Virus record (IMG/VR): IMGVR_UViG_3300032214_001145
Coordinates: 1-60,679 of that record
Length of the DNA stretch: 60,679 nt
Reading direction: 5' to 3' (one strand)
DNA from: a virus
Under the pieces are notes generated by a model. That model had not been told where the DNA came from. It saw nothing but the letters and a program-made list of their open reading frames with translations, and did not search any database. The translations under genes were made by a program, and so were the position numbers. Positions 9,473-18,753 of the stretch are shown one piece after another; position 1 is the stretch's first letter, and every line of letters begins with the position of its first letter.

Positions 9473-10666
9473 ATGATTACCAAAACTAGTTTAATACGTG
9501 ATATCGACTTTGAAATTTCATCTTTATGCAACGCTGGATGTAGCGTTTGTATGAGAAGACGTGAGGGTCATTATACTGAATTTACACAAACCTATTGGTC
9601 GGTGGATGAAGTTAAAAGAGTATTGGACGAAGATATCATAAAAAATTTACTTGGCTTTAATGTCTGTGGTAATTTTGGGGACGCTATGGCTAATCCAGAT
9701 GTTGTTGATATCATTGAATGGGTTAGATCAATAAATCCTAAGTGTTCAATAAACATAAGAACGAATGGTGGGGTTGGTGATCCGGATCAATACATAAGAT
9801 TAGCGCAACTCAATGTGATGATTAGTTTTGGGATTGATGGTACGGGAGACACCAATGAATTATATCGTGTAAATGTTAAATGGGATAAGTTAAACGAGAA
9901 TGTAGAAGCTTTCTCAAAACATGCACAACCGTGGCAAAAAGAGTTGCAATTTTTATTATGGAATGAGACTATTGATCAAATTATTCCAATACTAGATTAT
10001 GCTGAAAAACATGATTTTGGTAGGGTTTATTTAAGAAAGCCATATACAATTGGAGAGTATACCGAGGTTTTTGATATGAAAGGTAAAAGCACACATTTTT
10101 TAACAGAAATAACTGACCCACAACTATCATTTATAAGTGAAACACATTGGGACAAGGGAACTTTTATTGGGCTAAAAGAAAAAATATCAAAGCTCGAATT
10201 AAAGATGAACCCAATTAAACTATCTAATTTAAAAGTAAAACCAAAAATATATAGTGAAGCTAATGAGTATCAATATACTGAATTCACATTTGATCAAAAA
10301 GAATTAGATACTGTTAAAGATAAAACAAAACAAACTTGTTTTTCAAAAAATAGAGAAAATGTTTTTGATCTTAAAAATAGCTTTTATAATGTTTATATAA
10401 CACACAATAAGTTATTAATGCCGTGTTGTATGATCCCACCATACATTTCAAACTCTCTTACACACTCATCCGGTAATGAGTTTGGGAATCAAAAAGAAAT
10501 TTTAAATAGAATTTCTAAAATTGGTGTTGATAATTTTAGTTTAAAAAACAAAACACTCAGAGAAGTTATGGATAGTGGGGTTCTTGATGAGTTTGTTTAC
10601 AATGATCTAGAAAATAATAAACCATTTTTACTTTGCAAACAACATTGCGGTAGATGTGACATATAA
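9473..10666 (+). CDS. radical SAM/SPASM protein
   Basis: Unlike the other radical SAM proteins upstream, this 397-residue protein has the cluster motif close to the N-terminus (CNAGCSVC, C19/C23/C26) and auxiliary cysteines at the C-terminus (LMPCCMIPPY and CKQHCGRC), the classic core-then-SPASM order. The usual GGE is replaced by FNVCGNFGDAMANP in the equivalent position. SPASM enzymes include peptide-modifying and sulfatase-maturing enzymes, but the substrate here is unknown. It follows the previous stop by 1 nt and precedes an SGNH gene by 3 nt. Confidence 0.85.
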   Translation: MITKTSLIRDIDFEISSLCNAGCSVCMRRREGHYTEFTQTYWSVDEVKRVLDEDIIKNLLGFNVCGNFGDAMANPDVVDIIEWVRSINPKCSINIRTNGGVGDPDQYIRLAQLNVMISFGIDGTGDTNELYRVNVKWDKLNENVEAFSKHAQPWQKELQFLLWNETIDQIIPILDYAEKHDFGRVYLRKPYTIGEYTEVFDMKGKSTHFLTEITDPQLSFISETHWDKGTFIGLKEKISKLELKMNPIKLSNLKVKPKIYSEANEYQYTEFTFDQKELDTVKDKTKQTCFSKNRENVFDLKNSFYNVYITHNKLLMPCCMIPPYISNSLTHSSGNEFGNQKEILNRISKIGVDNFSLKNKTLREVMDSGVLDEFVYNDLENNKPFLLCKQHCGRCDI

Positions 10667-10669
10667 TTT

Positions 10670-11398
10670 ATGAAAAAAGTATTAATCGCCAGTGGATGTA
10701 GTTTCACAATGGAAAATTGGAATTGGCCAGCACATCTTGCTTCCGAAATTGATTTAAAATTAATCAATGTTGGTATGGCTAGTCAGGGTAATGGATTGAT
10801 ATCAAGAAAGTTAATTTATGCTGTAGAAACCGCGTTGAAAAAGTATTCTCCGGATGAAATTATGGTTGGGGTTATGTGGTCAGGCACAGATAGAAGTGAA
10901 TACCACACATATGATGGTTCTGATGTTATTCATTGGGGGTTTAAGATAATTGACCCCACTACTAAAAACCCCACTAATGTTGTGGATGGTTTATATAATT
11001 GGAGAATAATGAACCATCATTGGAAAAATAAAGAATCATTAAATTATTATAAAAACTACCATACTGCGGTTTATGGTATGGTTTCAACAATAGAACATGT
11101 ACTAAGAGTGCAGTGGTATCTAAAACAATTAGGTATTGATTATTTTATGACCACGTATATGAATATTTTTGATGATAACTATTTGATAGAAAACAAGGAG
11201 GTGGCCCATTTGTTTAAAATGGTGGACTTTAACACGTTTTTACCAATCAAAGGTTGTTATGAATGGGTAAAAGAGAACTATCCAGAACTTGGCCTACCAT
11301 CAAACGATAAAACAGCAACACATCCAACTAGTTTTGGCCATAAAAAATTCTCAGAAGAAGTTATAACAACCTATCTTAAAGAAAAAAAAATAATATGA
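10670..11398 (+). CDS. SGNH/GDSL-like hydrolase
   Basis: The 242-residue protein opens with a beta-strand and SGCSFTMEN, the nucleophile elbow of SGNH hydrolases (Ser11), followed by INVGMASQGNGLI, the block supplying the oxyanion-hole Gly and Asn. Near the C-terminus THPTSFGHKKF provides the catalytic His block, although the usual Asp three residues before the His is a Thr. Enzymes of this fold add or remove O-acetyl groups on sugars and phage family members commonly sit beside glycosyltransferases. No signal peptide is present, so it probably acts in the cytoplasm. Confidence 0.65.
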   Translation: MKKVLIASGCSFTMENWNWPAHLASEIDLKLINVGMASQGNGLISRKLIYAVETALKKYSPDEIMVGVMWSGTDRSEYHTYDGSDVIHWGFKIIDPTTKNPTNVVDGLYNWRIMNHHWKNKESLNYYKNYHTAVYGMVSTIEHVLRVQWYLKQLGIDYFMTTYMNIFDDNYLIENKEVAHLFKMVDFNTFLPIKGCYEWVKENYPELGLPSNDKTATHPTSFGHKKFSEEVITTYLKEKKII

Positions 11399-12372
11399 AA
11401 ATAGTACACACATATTATCAAATAAATGGCCACATTGATCAAAACACATTATCAATGATGACACTGTCTGCATTGTTAGCTAAAAAAAATTATGGTAATA
11501 TTCATCTATATTGTGACAAGGGTACTGCTGATTTGGTTAAAAAAATTGGAATACCATATGATACAATTGATGTAGATGTTTTAAAAAACTTTAAAGGTAA
11601 AACCTTCTCAATACCAAAATTATTGACATTTGCTGCTCAGACCGAACCATACATTCATATTGATTTTGATACGTTTATTTTTGATAGAATAAATTTTGAA
11701 AAATATGAAGGAAGAACAATATATGCACACAAAGACTACTCAATGCAGTCTGGTTCTGGCTATATAAGTTTATTTGGTTTTTACAATACGTATTTAAACA
11801 CCCTGTTTGAAGCTAAAGAATTTTTAAGTAAAGAAATTTTAGAAAATATCGACGTGACACATATTCCAAACATGTGTATTTTTGGATCGTACAACCATGA
11901 ATTGGTGGCAAAAGCATGTAATGAAATAATTGACATATACGAAGCTAATAAAAAATTCTGGGACAAGAAATTCTATAATGCTTGTGTTTTAGAACAGTTA
12001 CTAATACCAACAGTAATGAAGAAAATAGACCCCGAATATATGACTAACGGGTATAACTATTTTTATCTAAAAGAACGCAATATATTCGACATAGATGAGG
12101 AAAATTATGATAAATTAGATGTTATTAATTTTACTATGGGGGATAATGTTTTTGAGTACAAAAAATCAGAAAAAACCCTTAAATTAGATGGTAGAAAAAT
12201 TGGTGGTTGGATTCATTTAAATGGTTATAAAACATATGATATTTTTAGTAAAATCACAGAATATCTTATTGTTAAAGACTTTAAAGATGGTATCAATTAT
12301 ATGGATAAAATACATAAACACTATGAAACAACAATTGAAACCAATTTTAAAATAAAATATAAATTACTTTAA
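11395..12372 (+). CDS. glycosyltransferase-like protein (DUF6734-like), copy 1
   Basis: This 325-residue protein starts MKIVHTYYQ and carries ALLAKKNYGNIHLYCD, then PYIHIDFDTFIFD. The Asp-x-Asp (DFD) after a hydrophobic strand is the metal/nucleotide-sugar site typical of GT-A transferases. The layout resembles DUF6734-type proteins as I recall them. It is a clear paralogue of the following gene: both have HTY near the start, SALLAKxxYxN, IHIDxDTFI and HLNGYK near the end. ATGA overlap upstream and TAATG overlap downstream indicate a translationally coupled pair. Confidence 0.6.
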   Translation: MKIVHTYYQINGHIDQNTLSMMTLSALLAKKNYGNIHLYCDKGTADLVKKIGIPYDTIDVDVLKNFKGKTFSIPKLLTFAAQTEPYIHIDFDTFIFDRINFEKYEGRTIYAHKDYSMQSGSGYISLFGFYNTYLNTLFEAKEFLSKEILENIDVTHIPNMCIFGSYNHELVAKACNEIIDIYEANKKFWDKKFYNACVLEQLLIPTVMKKIDPEYMTNGYNYFYLKERNIFDIDEENYDKLDVINFTMGDNVFEYKKSEKTLKLDGRKIGGWIHLNGYKTYDIFSKITEYLIVKDFKDGINYMDKIHKHYETTIETNFKIKYKLL

Positions 12373-13376
12373 TGAGAATTTTACACACATACATACCAAC
12401 AGATAATGGGGCGCCTTTAGATAGGTCACATTATTATTGTATGGCTTTATCGGCTCTGTTAGCTAAAAGACATTATGAGAATGTTGAGTTATATACTAAC
12501 AACAAGATTAAGAAAGCGGTAGAAGAAATTGGAATACCGTACGATGTTATTAATACTCAGTTGCTGAATAACACCACATTTGAAACATTTTCAATCCCTA
12601 AAATGTTAGTATACGCTGATCAGGTTGAACCATATATTCATATCGACTTGGACACGTTTATATATGATAAAATTGATTTTAAAGATGAGACTACAACATA
12701 CAGCACATTTGCTGAGGGGAATATGTTGCATTTAAGTTTTTTAAAAGCTAATCGACAATTTTATAACACATATGTGGTTAATACCTTTCAGCTTCAGGAT
12801 AAATTACCTGAAGAATTTTTAGAACATGTTAAGTTTAATTTCATTCCAAATATGTCGATATTCGGTGGTTATAAACATGAATTGGTCGCTGAAGCTTCAA
12901 AATATTGTTTAGACATATATTATAAAAATCAGGAGTTTTTTGACAAAAACTTTTATAACGCATGTATTGCCGAACAGTTGTTCATACCTGCTGCAATGAG
13001 AATGATCCAGGGCGGAGAGGTCCCACCACTATTTACCTTCTTATTTAAAGGAAATCCAACATATTTTAAGTTTGTTAACGAAGCGGAGAAAAGAGATTTT
13101 CCATTCCAGATTATTAGCGAGAATAGACATACAAATATCGATAGTGAAGTAGATCTTTTTAAAAATATTATGAATAATTTTAATGGGGTTCTACATTTAA
13201 ATGGATATAAAGATTTCGAAAAAGCTATCTTTTTAATTAGACAAAGAATTATAACAGATTTTAATAGAGAAGACATTGTAAATAAAATTGATGAAATGTT
13301 TAATGATTATATTGAATGTGACGATATAACATATTCTTATTGTGAATATCTATGTAGTCAGATTGGTAAACTTTAA
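12372..13376 (+). CDS. glycosyltransferase-like protein (DUF6734-like), copy 2
   Basis: A 334-residue paralogue of the preceding gene, with SALLAKRHYENVELYT, PYIHIDLDTFIYD as the Asp-x-Asp site and GVLHLNGYKDFE near the C-terminus. The two copies are alike in the first 200 residues and diverge afterwards, as expected for duplicated transferases with different acceptors. Start and previous stop share the A of TAATG. The donor and acceptor cannot be inferred. Confidence 0.6.
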   Translation: MRILHTYIPTDNGAPLDRSHYYCMALSALLAKRHYENVELYTNNKIKKAVEEIGIPYDVINTQLLNNTTFETFSIPKMLVYADQVEPYIHIDLDTFIYDKIDFKDETTTYSTFAEGNMLHLSFLKANRQFYNTYVVNTFQLQDKLPEEFLEHVKFNFIPNMSIFGGYKHELVAEASKYCLDIYYKNQEFFDKNFYNACIAEQLFIPAAMRMIQGGEVPPLFTFLFKGNPTYFKFVNEAEKRDFPFQIISENRHTNIDSEVDLFKNIMNNFNGVLHLNGYKDFEKAIFLIRQRIITDFNREDIVNKIDEMFNDYIECDDITYSYCEYLCSQIGKL

Positions 13377-13394
13377 ATGAAATAATTATAGTAT

Positions 13395-15062
13395 ATGTAT
13401 ATTATTGGAATCTCAGCATATTATCATGATTCATCTGTTTCATTATTTAGAAACGGACAATTGATATTTGCTTGTGAGGAAGAAAAGTTTACTGGTATCA
13501 AACATGATTCCAGCTTTCCAATTAAAACATTAGATTACATTACAAAAACCTATAAAATAAATAAGGAAAATATTGATGCGGTTTGTTATTATGAAGACCC
13601 GAAACTTAAATTACAAAGAGTTTGGGACAACATAAAACCTCAGATTTTTAAGAATCCGGTTTATTCTATAAAGTCATATATTAAAGCTAAAACGAACATT
13701 TCAAAAATACACAGGGAACTTAAAGCCATTTGTGATAATGTTTTTTATTCTACTCATCACGAAGCTCACCAATACTACTCATTTTATACCTCTAGTTTTA
13801 TTGATTCTGTTATCTTATCGGTAGATGGTGTCGGGGAGATCGATACAATGTCAATTGGTTTAGCCGACAACCGAGGTATTGATTATATTTCATTAGCAAA
13901 GTACCCACACTCGGTTGGTTTATTTTATTCTGCAATGACAGCCTTTCTTGGTTTTAAACCAAATGAAGGGGAATATAAAGTTATGGGATTAGCATCGTAC
14001 GGTAATCCAAATGTTTATATTGATAAAATCAGAGAATTAATTAACTATAAAAATTCTAAGTTAACTTGTAATATGGATCTATTCAATTGGAATAGATCTA
14101 ACAAAACTATGTTTAATGAAAAACTGGGGGAACTCATCGGTTTCGACCAAAGATTACCAGATGAACCAGTTGGACCTAAACACATGGATTTAGCGGCGGC
14201 GGTACAAAAAAGATATGAGGAAATCATTTTTGAAGTTTTAAAATCAATATCAATTGTTATTGCTGGTAAGAGCAATCTTTGTCTTGGCGGCGGCTGTGCA
14301 TATAATGGAACAGCTAATGGTAAAATTATTGACAATTCAATTTTCAATAAACTATGGATACCACCCGCACCATCAGACGCTGGATCGGCTATTGGTGCTT
14401 GCTTACATTATTTGGTTAAAAATGGTAAGCTAAAAGAACGAGTTGCTAAGAATCCGTTTTTAGGTCCCATGTTTTATTATAATCAAATTGAAACAGCGAT
14501 TAAAAAATCAAAGTTCTATAAATTTGCTAGTAAAAGAACTTTAACAAATTATATTGCTAAAAAATTGCACGAGGGTAAAGTAATAGGTTGGTATGATGGG
14601 CATTGTGAATTTGGGTCTAGAGCATTGGGTAACCGTTCAATTCTTGCCAATCCTACAATACCTGGGATGAAAGATAAGATTAACAAGGTGATCAAAAAAA
14701 GAGAGGGATTTAGACCATTTGCCCCAATGGTAATAAAAGAAAAACAACATGAATATTTTGATATGCATGATGATATACCATACATGAATCAGGTTGTTCA
14801 GGTTAAAAAAGAATATCGAGATAAATTACCATCAATCACACACGTTGATGGAACCGCTAGAGTTCAAACAGTGTATAAACATACAATGATTTATGACTTA
14901 CTAGTCGAATTTAGTAGGTTAAGTGGTTATCCGATATTATTAAACACATCATTTAATATCAAAGATAAAACAATGGTATTAACACCAAAAGATGCGATAG
15001 ACACATTTAATGACACTGAAATGGATCTATTGGTTATTGGTAATTTTATAATTTATAAGTAA
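13395..15062 (+). CDS. carbamoyltransferase, NodU/CmcH/TobZ family
   Basis: The 555-residue length and motifs match O-carbamoyltransferases, which use carbamoyl phosphate and ATP to carbamoylate a sugar or antibiotic hydroxyl. The N-terminal ISAYYHDSSVSLF and ACEEEKFTGIKHD are the first blocks of the Kae1-like domain, and HHEAHQYYSFYTS provides its metal-binding histidines. LCLGGGCAYNGTANG and APSDAGSAIGA follow. The C-terminal YrdC-like end holds GHCEFGSRALGNRSILA. No key residue appears missing. Its setting among transferases suggests carbamoylation of the phage-made glycan or of a virion sugar. Confidence 0.92.
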   Translation: MYIIGISAYYHDSSVSLFRNGQLIFACEEEKFTGIKHDSSFPIKTLDYITKTYKINKENIDAVCYYEDPKLKLQRVWDNIKPQIFKNPVYSIKSYIKAKTNISKIHRELKAICDNVFYSTHHEAHQYYSFYTSSFIDSVILSVDGVGEIDTMSIGLADNRGIDYISLAKYPHSVGLFYSAMTAFLGFKPNEGEYKVMGLASYGNPNVYIDKIRELINYKNSKLTCNMDLFNWNRSNKTMFNEKLGELIGFDQRLPDEPVGPKHMDLAAAVQKRYEEIIFEVLKSISIVIAGKSNLCLGGGCAYNGTANGKIIDNSIFNKLWIPPAPSDAGSAIGACLHYLVKNGKLKERVAKNPFLGPMFYYNQIETAIKKSKFYKFASKRTLTNYIAKKLHEGKVIGWYDGHCEFGSRALGNRSILANPTIPGMKDKINKVIKKREGFRPFAPMVIKEKQHEYFDMHDDIPYMNQVVQVKKEYRDKLPSITHVDGTARVQTVYKHTMIYDLLVEFSRLSGYPILLNTSFNIKDKTMVLTPKDAIDTFNDTEMDLLVIGNFIIYK

Positions 15063-15063
15063 C

Positions 15064-15180
15064 ATGAAAAGACTATTAAACTGGATTTTAGAAAAAATCG
15101 AATCTTACAAGAGAAAAAAAAGATTTAAAAAGAAATTAGAAGAACTTAAAAAGAGAGATCCATTCATTTATAATCACTAA
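15064..15180 (+). CDS. 38-residue basic protein beside carbamoyltransferase
   Basis: A short ORF beginning 1 nt after the carbamoyltransferase stop encodes an amphipathic, Lys-rich peptide (starts MKRLLNWILEKIESYKR) ending in KKRDPFIYNH. I recall similar tiny ORFs ending in a DPFIY-like motif near bacterial carbamoyltransferase genes, but cannot check this here. Tight linkage and a complete ORF support a real gene, perhaps an accessory or membrane-association factor for the enzyme. Confidence 0.55.
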   Translation: MKRLLNWILEKIESYKRKKRFKKKLEELKKRDPFIYNH

Positions 15181-15184
15181 TTTC

Positions 15185-15213
15185 TTTTATTTTCGAATAA
15201 AAATACGTATATT
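15185..15213 (+). promoter_or_regulatory. candidate promoter / AT hairpin before glycosyltransferase operon
   Basis: The short gap before the ATG at 15222 contains TATATT at 15208-15213, the same -10-like hexamer seen at stronger promoters in this window, 8 nt before the start codon. Overlapping it at 15185-15202 is a 7-bp AT-only inverted repeat around a TTCG tetraloop, which could act as a weak terminator for the upstream operon. No good -35 hexamer is visible at 17 nt, so the promoter call is weak. Confidence 0.35.
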
Positions 15214-15221
15214 AATATCAT

Positions 15222-16577
15222 ATGAAACCCGTTTTTTTAACCTTTGCGTATGGGAATGATATGTACCATAAGTTTGCTAATATGCTTATTAATAGGTTTA
15301 AAGACCGAGGCTATGACACATATATATGTACAGAAAGGACTGATCTGTTTCCTGGCATAAATCACATACCATACAGCCAAAAGAGGTTCTCTTATCATCA
15401 TAAAATATTGGCTATTGAATATCTTTATAACATGGGTTATGAAAAGATATTATATATGGATTCTGATTTAATAATACACGACGAACGTTTTTTTGATGAA
15501 CTAGAAGTTATTCAGTTTGATAAAGGATTAAATTTCACTAGAAATGGTATACCACTAAATCTAGAAAAATTTATTGTAGATAAAAAGGCGTATGTGTATG
15601 GAGATAAAATAAAAAAATTTGATTTTGGTGAAGCAAATTCTATCCAGTCTATTTGGGAAGATATATTATTTTTTAATTTTCATGAATTTGATGGGTCAAA
15701 ATTTTTTAAGTACTTCAAGCAATTAATGGACACTAAACATGAGGCCGATCTTGAAGATTCACAATGGGAAAGATATGGCGACCAAGAAGGATATGCTATT
15801 GGTATATCTTGTAAACTATCTGGTTTTGATTTTCATATAAATAACGAATTCAGAGGTTTAACTAAATTTTTAAGGGCATCAAACTATAGCTATGATGATA
15901 AGGAACTTGTTTCAATATTAGCTGAGGTTGATTTTATATTTCCATTTAGACATGATAGTGATAAACGGAAAGAAAATCTAATAAGTGTTCTTGAATATTA
16001 CAAAACATATTTTTGGCAATCAGGATTTATAGTATCAGAACAGGGAACAGAGCAAACTGTTGGTATTGATGGTTTTAATTATGTATTCACAAAAAAAGAA
16101 TTACCACACAATCAATCCAAGTGTATTAATGATGGAATTAGATTAAGTAATAAAAAATATGTATGTGTTGTTGATAGCGATATTATTTTATTATCCTATC
16201 ATAATATACATGAAGCGGTTAAATCAATGGTTTTAGGTGAGCTTGAATATTCATTACCATATACTGAATGTTATGATCTACCTAAGTTTAAAATTAGAAG
16301 ACCATGGAAAGGTTTATGTATTGGTGGTATTTTCATAATTGATAGAGAGAAGTTTATTGCTGCTGGCATGAACAACGAAGAGTTTGTTGGTTGGGGTCGT
16401 GAAGATGATGAGCGACACCATAGATTATTAAGAAATGATTTAAAATTCAAAAGGTATAATGGAACAATTATGCATCTAGAACACCCAGAACAACAAGAAT
16501 TAATTCAAACAGGAAAAAGTAATTTAGATTTATTAAAAAAGATAACAAATGATAACAGTAATTTTAACGAAATATAA
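15222..16577 (+). CDS. two-domain glycosyltransferase (GT-A-like + GT2/GT7-like)
   Basis: This 451-residue protein appears to hold two transferase domains. The N-terminal half (about 1-225) has KILYMDSDLIIHDE, an Asp-x-Asp-type donor site, in a GT-A-like fold. The C-terminal half (about 230-451) begins with FPFRHDSDKRKENL, then KKYVCVVDSDIILL as a second donor site, and GWGREDDERHHRLL, the acceptor/metal segment shared by GT7 and GT2 polymerases such as chondroitin synthase. A fusion of two transferases would allow sequential or alternating sugar addition. Its 3' end overlaps the next gene by 29 nt. Confidence 0.75.
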   Translation: MKPVFLTFAYGNDMYHKFANMLINRFKDRGYDTYICTERTDLFPGINHIPYSQKRFSYHHKILAIEYLYNMGYEKILYMDSDLIIHDERFFDELEVIQFDKGLNFTRNGIPLNLEKFIVDKKAYVYGDKIKKFDFGEANSIQSIWEDILFFNFHEFDGSKFFKYFKQLMDTKHEADLEDSQWERYGDQEGYAIGISCKLSGFDFHINNEFRGLTKFLRASNYSYDDKELVSILAEVDFIFPFRHDSDKRKENLISVLEYYKTYFWQSGFIVSEQGTEQTVGIDGFNYVFTKKELPHNQSKCINDGIRLSNKKYVCVVDSDIILLSYHNIHEAVKSMVLGELEYSLPYTECYDLPKFKIRRPWKGLCIGGIFIIDREKFIAAGMNNEEFVGWGREDDERHHRLLRNDLKFKRYNGTIMHLEHPEQQELIQTGKSNLDLLKKITNDNSNFNEI

Positions 16578-17217
16578 AAGAGAAGCGTTATTTGAAGAAC
16601 AATTTCAATCGCTACAGAGACAAACACTAAAACCTAGTGAGATATTGATATGTGATAACACGAAACAAAACTTAGGGGTGTGGTCTCGTTTTTCATTAGC
16701 GTTACATGCAAAAAACGAATTTGTATGTGTTATTGACGACGACACTATTCCAGGTGATGGCTGGCTAGAAAGTTGTTATAATGAATTCCAAAAAAATGAA
16801 GGGTTATATGGCACGTGCGGCTATATCTTTAATTCAAAAGAATTTTATTTGAATAACTATACTCGCTATGGTTGGTGTAATCCGAACAAAGAAACTTTAA
16901 GAGTGGATTATGTTGTTCACAATTGGTTCTTTAAAAAAGAATGGTTAAAATATTATTGGTCAGAGCTTCCAGATTCAAAATACTTTTTATGCGGTGAGGA
17001 TATGAATTTCTCATATCAATTACAAAAGAGAGGTATACCAACCTTTGTTGCGCCACACCCAGAAGAAGATAAAAGTGTTTGGGGTAGTTTAAAGGGCTGG
17101 GAATATGGTATGGATGAAGCGTCATTATATGAAAACAATCCAGATAATTTCAGAGAAAACATGTTCGATTTTTTTGATAAACAAATTTTAAAAGGTTGGA
17201 AATTAATCAATGGATAA
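16549..17217 (+). CDS. family 2-type glycosyltransferase
   Basis: A 222-residue protein with a compact GT2 layout: MITVILTKYKRE at the start, QSLQRQTLKPSEILICDN for nucleotide binding, FVCVIDDDTIPGDGWLE as the DxD site, and LCGEDMNFSYQLQKRGI as the catalytic-base region (GEDMNFS, comparable to the ED motif). The start lies 29 nt inside the preceding gene, and the beta-strand expected at residue 2 supports it. It overlaps the next gene by 8 nt. Confidence 0.85.
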   Translation: MITVILTKYKREALFEEQFQSLQRQTLKPSEILICDNTKQNLGVWSRFSLALHAKNEFVCVIDDDTIPGDGWLESCYNEFQKNEGLYGTCGYIFNSKEFYLNNYTRYGWCNPNKETLRVDYVVHNWFFKKEWLKYYWSELPDSKYFLCGEDMNFSYQLQKRGIPTFVAPHPEEDKSVWGSLKGWEYGMDEASLYENNPDNFRENMFDFFDKQILKGWKLING

Positions 17218-17902
17218 TAGAGTTGTTACATTTTACGCAAAAGAGTTACCTAATGTAGAAAAGGTTTTATTGAATCAAAAAAAGGTATTTAACCATTTTG
17301 GTTTAGATATTGAACAGATTGAATTTACAGATACATTAAGACACCCACATAGTGAGGCTATGACATATTTTCTCACAAAACTTAAACATTGGGAAACCGT
17401 ATCCATATTTGATGTGGACTGTGTTGCAACATCAACTGATACCATAACTGATGCATTAGAAAAAATTAAAGATGGGAATACAATCTATGGTAATGCACAA
17501 GCAACAAATGGCCAGACACCTTTTGCGGCTCCCAATTTTTTAAATTTATCATATGATGTTTGGAGAAAAACTGTTGAGATATGGGAAAAGAATTTACACC
17601 TTAAGCGTGACATATTTCGTTATCAAGAATACATTAAAGATGATCAAAAATTAATAGCAGATGTTGCAGAAATTTTTAACATTGAACACCGTAAAGCTGG
17701 AACAAATGTTAAATTATCATATCCAGTAAAAAATGAATTACCACCGGTATGGGAATATCCAGGTAATGATGAGTTCCCTAAATTCCAATGGGGTAATGGA
17801 ACATGGTTTGATAGCCATACGTTTCACGGCACTGAAATAAGATACGAACATAAGCAACAGATTTTTTTCGATAGTTGTCAAAAAATATTAAATAATGAGT
17901 AA
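17210..17902 (+). CDS. glycosyltransferase-like protein with DxD site
   Basis: The 230-residue product begins VVTFYAKELPNVEKVLL and has HWETVSIFDVDCVATST near residue 65, a hydrophobic strand ending in Asp-x-Asp as in GT-A transferases. GNGTWFDSHTFHG near the C-terminus could provide acceptor or metal residues. No named family was recognised. Position between a GT2 gene and another GT-like gene, with 8-nt overlaps on both sides, makes a role in the same glycan pathway likely. Confidence 0.5.
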   Translation: MDNRVVTFYAKELPNVEKVLLNQKKVFNHFGLDIEQIEFTDTLRHPHSEAMTYFLTKLKHWETVSIFDVDCVATSTDTITDALEKIKDGNTIYGNAQATNGQTPFAAPNFLNLSYDVWRKTVEIWEKNLHLKRDIFRYQEYIKDDQKLIADVAEIFNIEHRKAGTNVKLSYPVKNELPPVWEYPGNDEFPKFQWGNGTWFDSHTFHGTEIRYEHKQQIFFDSCQKILNNE

Positions 17903-18752
17903 GGAGATTTATTTTCTTAGTTTTTATACTGATGGTTACGGGGCAGCTGATTTAACACATGTTGCTAAAAAAGTTGAAGAAAAGTTATCCAAGTACTTTA
18001 CAAAAATGTTCATCTATAATAAGGAATCGTTAAAACAACTTCCTGATAGTGAGAATATATGTAATATTTTTGAAGAACCAACGGATATGACATATTTCCC
18101 ATATGCTCACAAAATGGGATATTATGATTGGAAAGCGTTTCTAGTTGATTATACAATTAATAGAATACCAGAAAATTCAATACTGTTATATCATGATATT
18201 AATTTTGAAAAATACCCAAATTACTGGGAAAGTGATTGGGAAAACATATATGATGTATGTGAAAAGTTTTTAGATGAAAATCAAAGTGACATATGGGCTA
18301 AATTTGAGTTATTTGATTTCTTCCTAAAAAAATCGATGAAGACATTTGCAATTGATAAAGTTTTTACTGATCCAGAACAAAACGATGTGGTTAAAAATTC
18401 ATTACAAATAAATTCTAGTCAAGTTGTTTTAAAAAATACAAAATTCTCTAAAGAATTTGCAAAAGATTGGTTATATTATTCAAAAGATCATGATATTACA
18501 CACCCATCGCCAAATCCAAATCGTCACCCAGAATCAGAAATAATTGGGTGTCCCGATCAAGATGCAATGCAATGTGCTATATACCAAAGAATTTTTGATG
18601 GTAGATTAAAACCAACATTCCCAATATATGGTTTACATTGGAGGGTAATGAGACATGATGAGATTGTCTTTAATATGAAAGGTATGGAATGTAAAACCGG
18701 TCCATATCGTTTAGAAAACAAAGCGGTATTAAACTATTTTAAAAATAAATAA
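17895..18752 (+). CDS. glycosyltransferase-like protein
   Basis: A 285-residue protein beginning KEIYFLSFYTDGYG. It has SILLYHDINFEKYPNY in the middle, with His-Asp-x-Asn where transferases often have DxD, and GCPDQDAMQCAIYQRIF near residue 220, a D-Q-D-A pattern like the acceptor-side loop of GT8/GT-A-type enzymes. It is not assigned to a named family and the call rests on this pattern and on context. It overlaps the upstream gene by 8 nt and is followed by a 2OG oxygenase after 1 nt. Confidence 0.45.
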   Translation: MSKEIYFLSFYTDGYGAADLTHVAKKVEEKLSKYFTKMFIYNKESLKQLPDSENICNIFEEPTDMTYFPYAHKMGYYDWKAFLVDYTINRIPENSILLYHDINFEKYPNYWESDWENIYDVCEKFLDENQSDIWAKFELFDFFLKKSMKTFAIDKVFTDPEQNDVVKNSLQINSSQVVLKNTKFSKEFAKDWLYYSKDHDITHPSPNPNRHPESEIIGCPDQDAMQCAIYQRIFDGRLKPTFPIYGLHWRVMRHDEIVFNMKGMECKTGPYRLENKAVLNYFKNK

Positions 18753-18753
18753 A

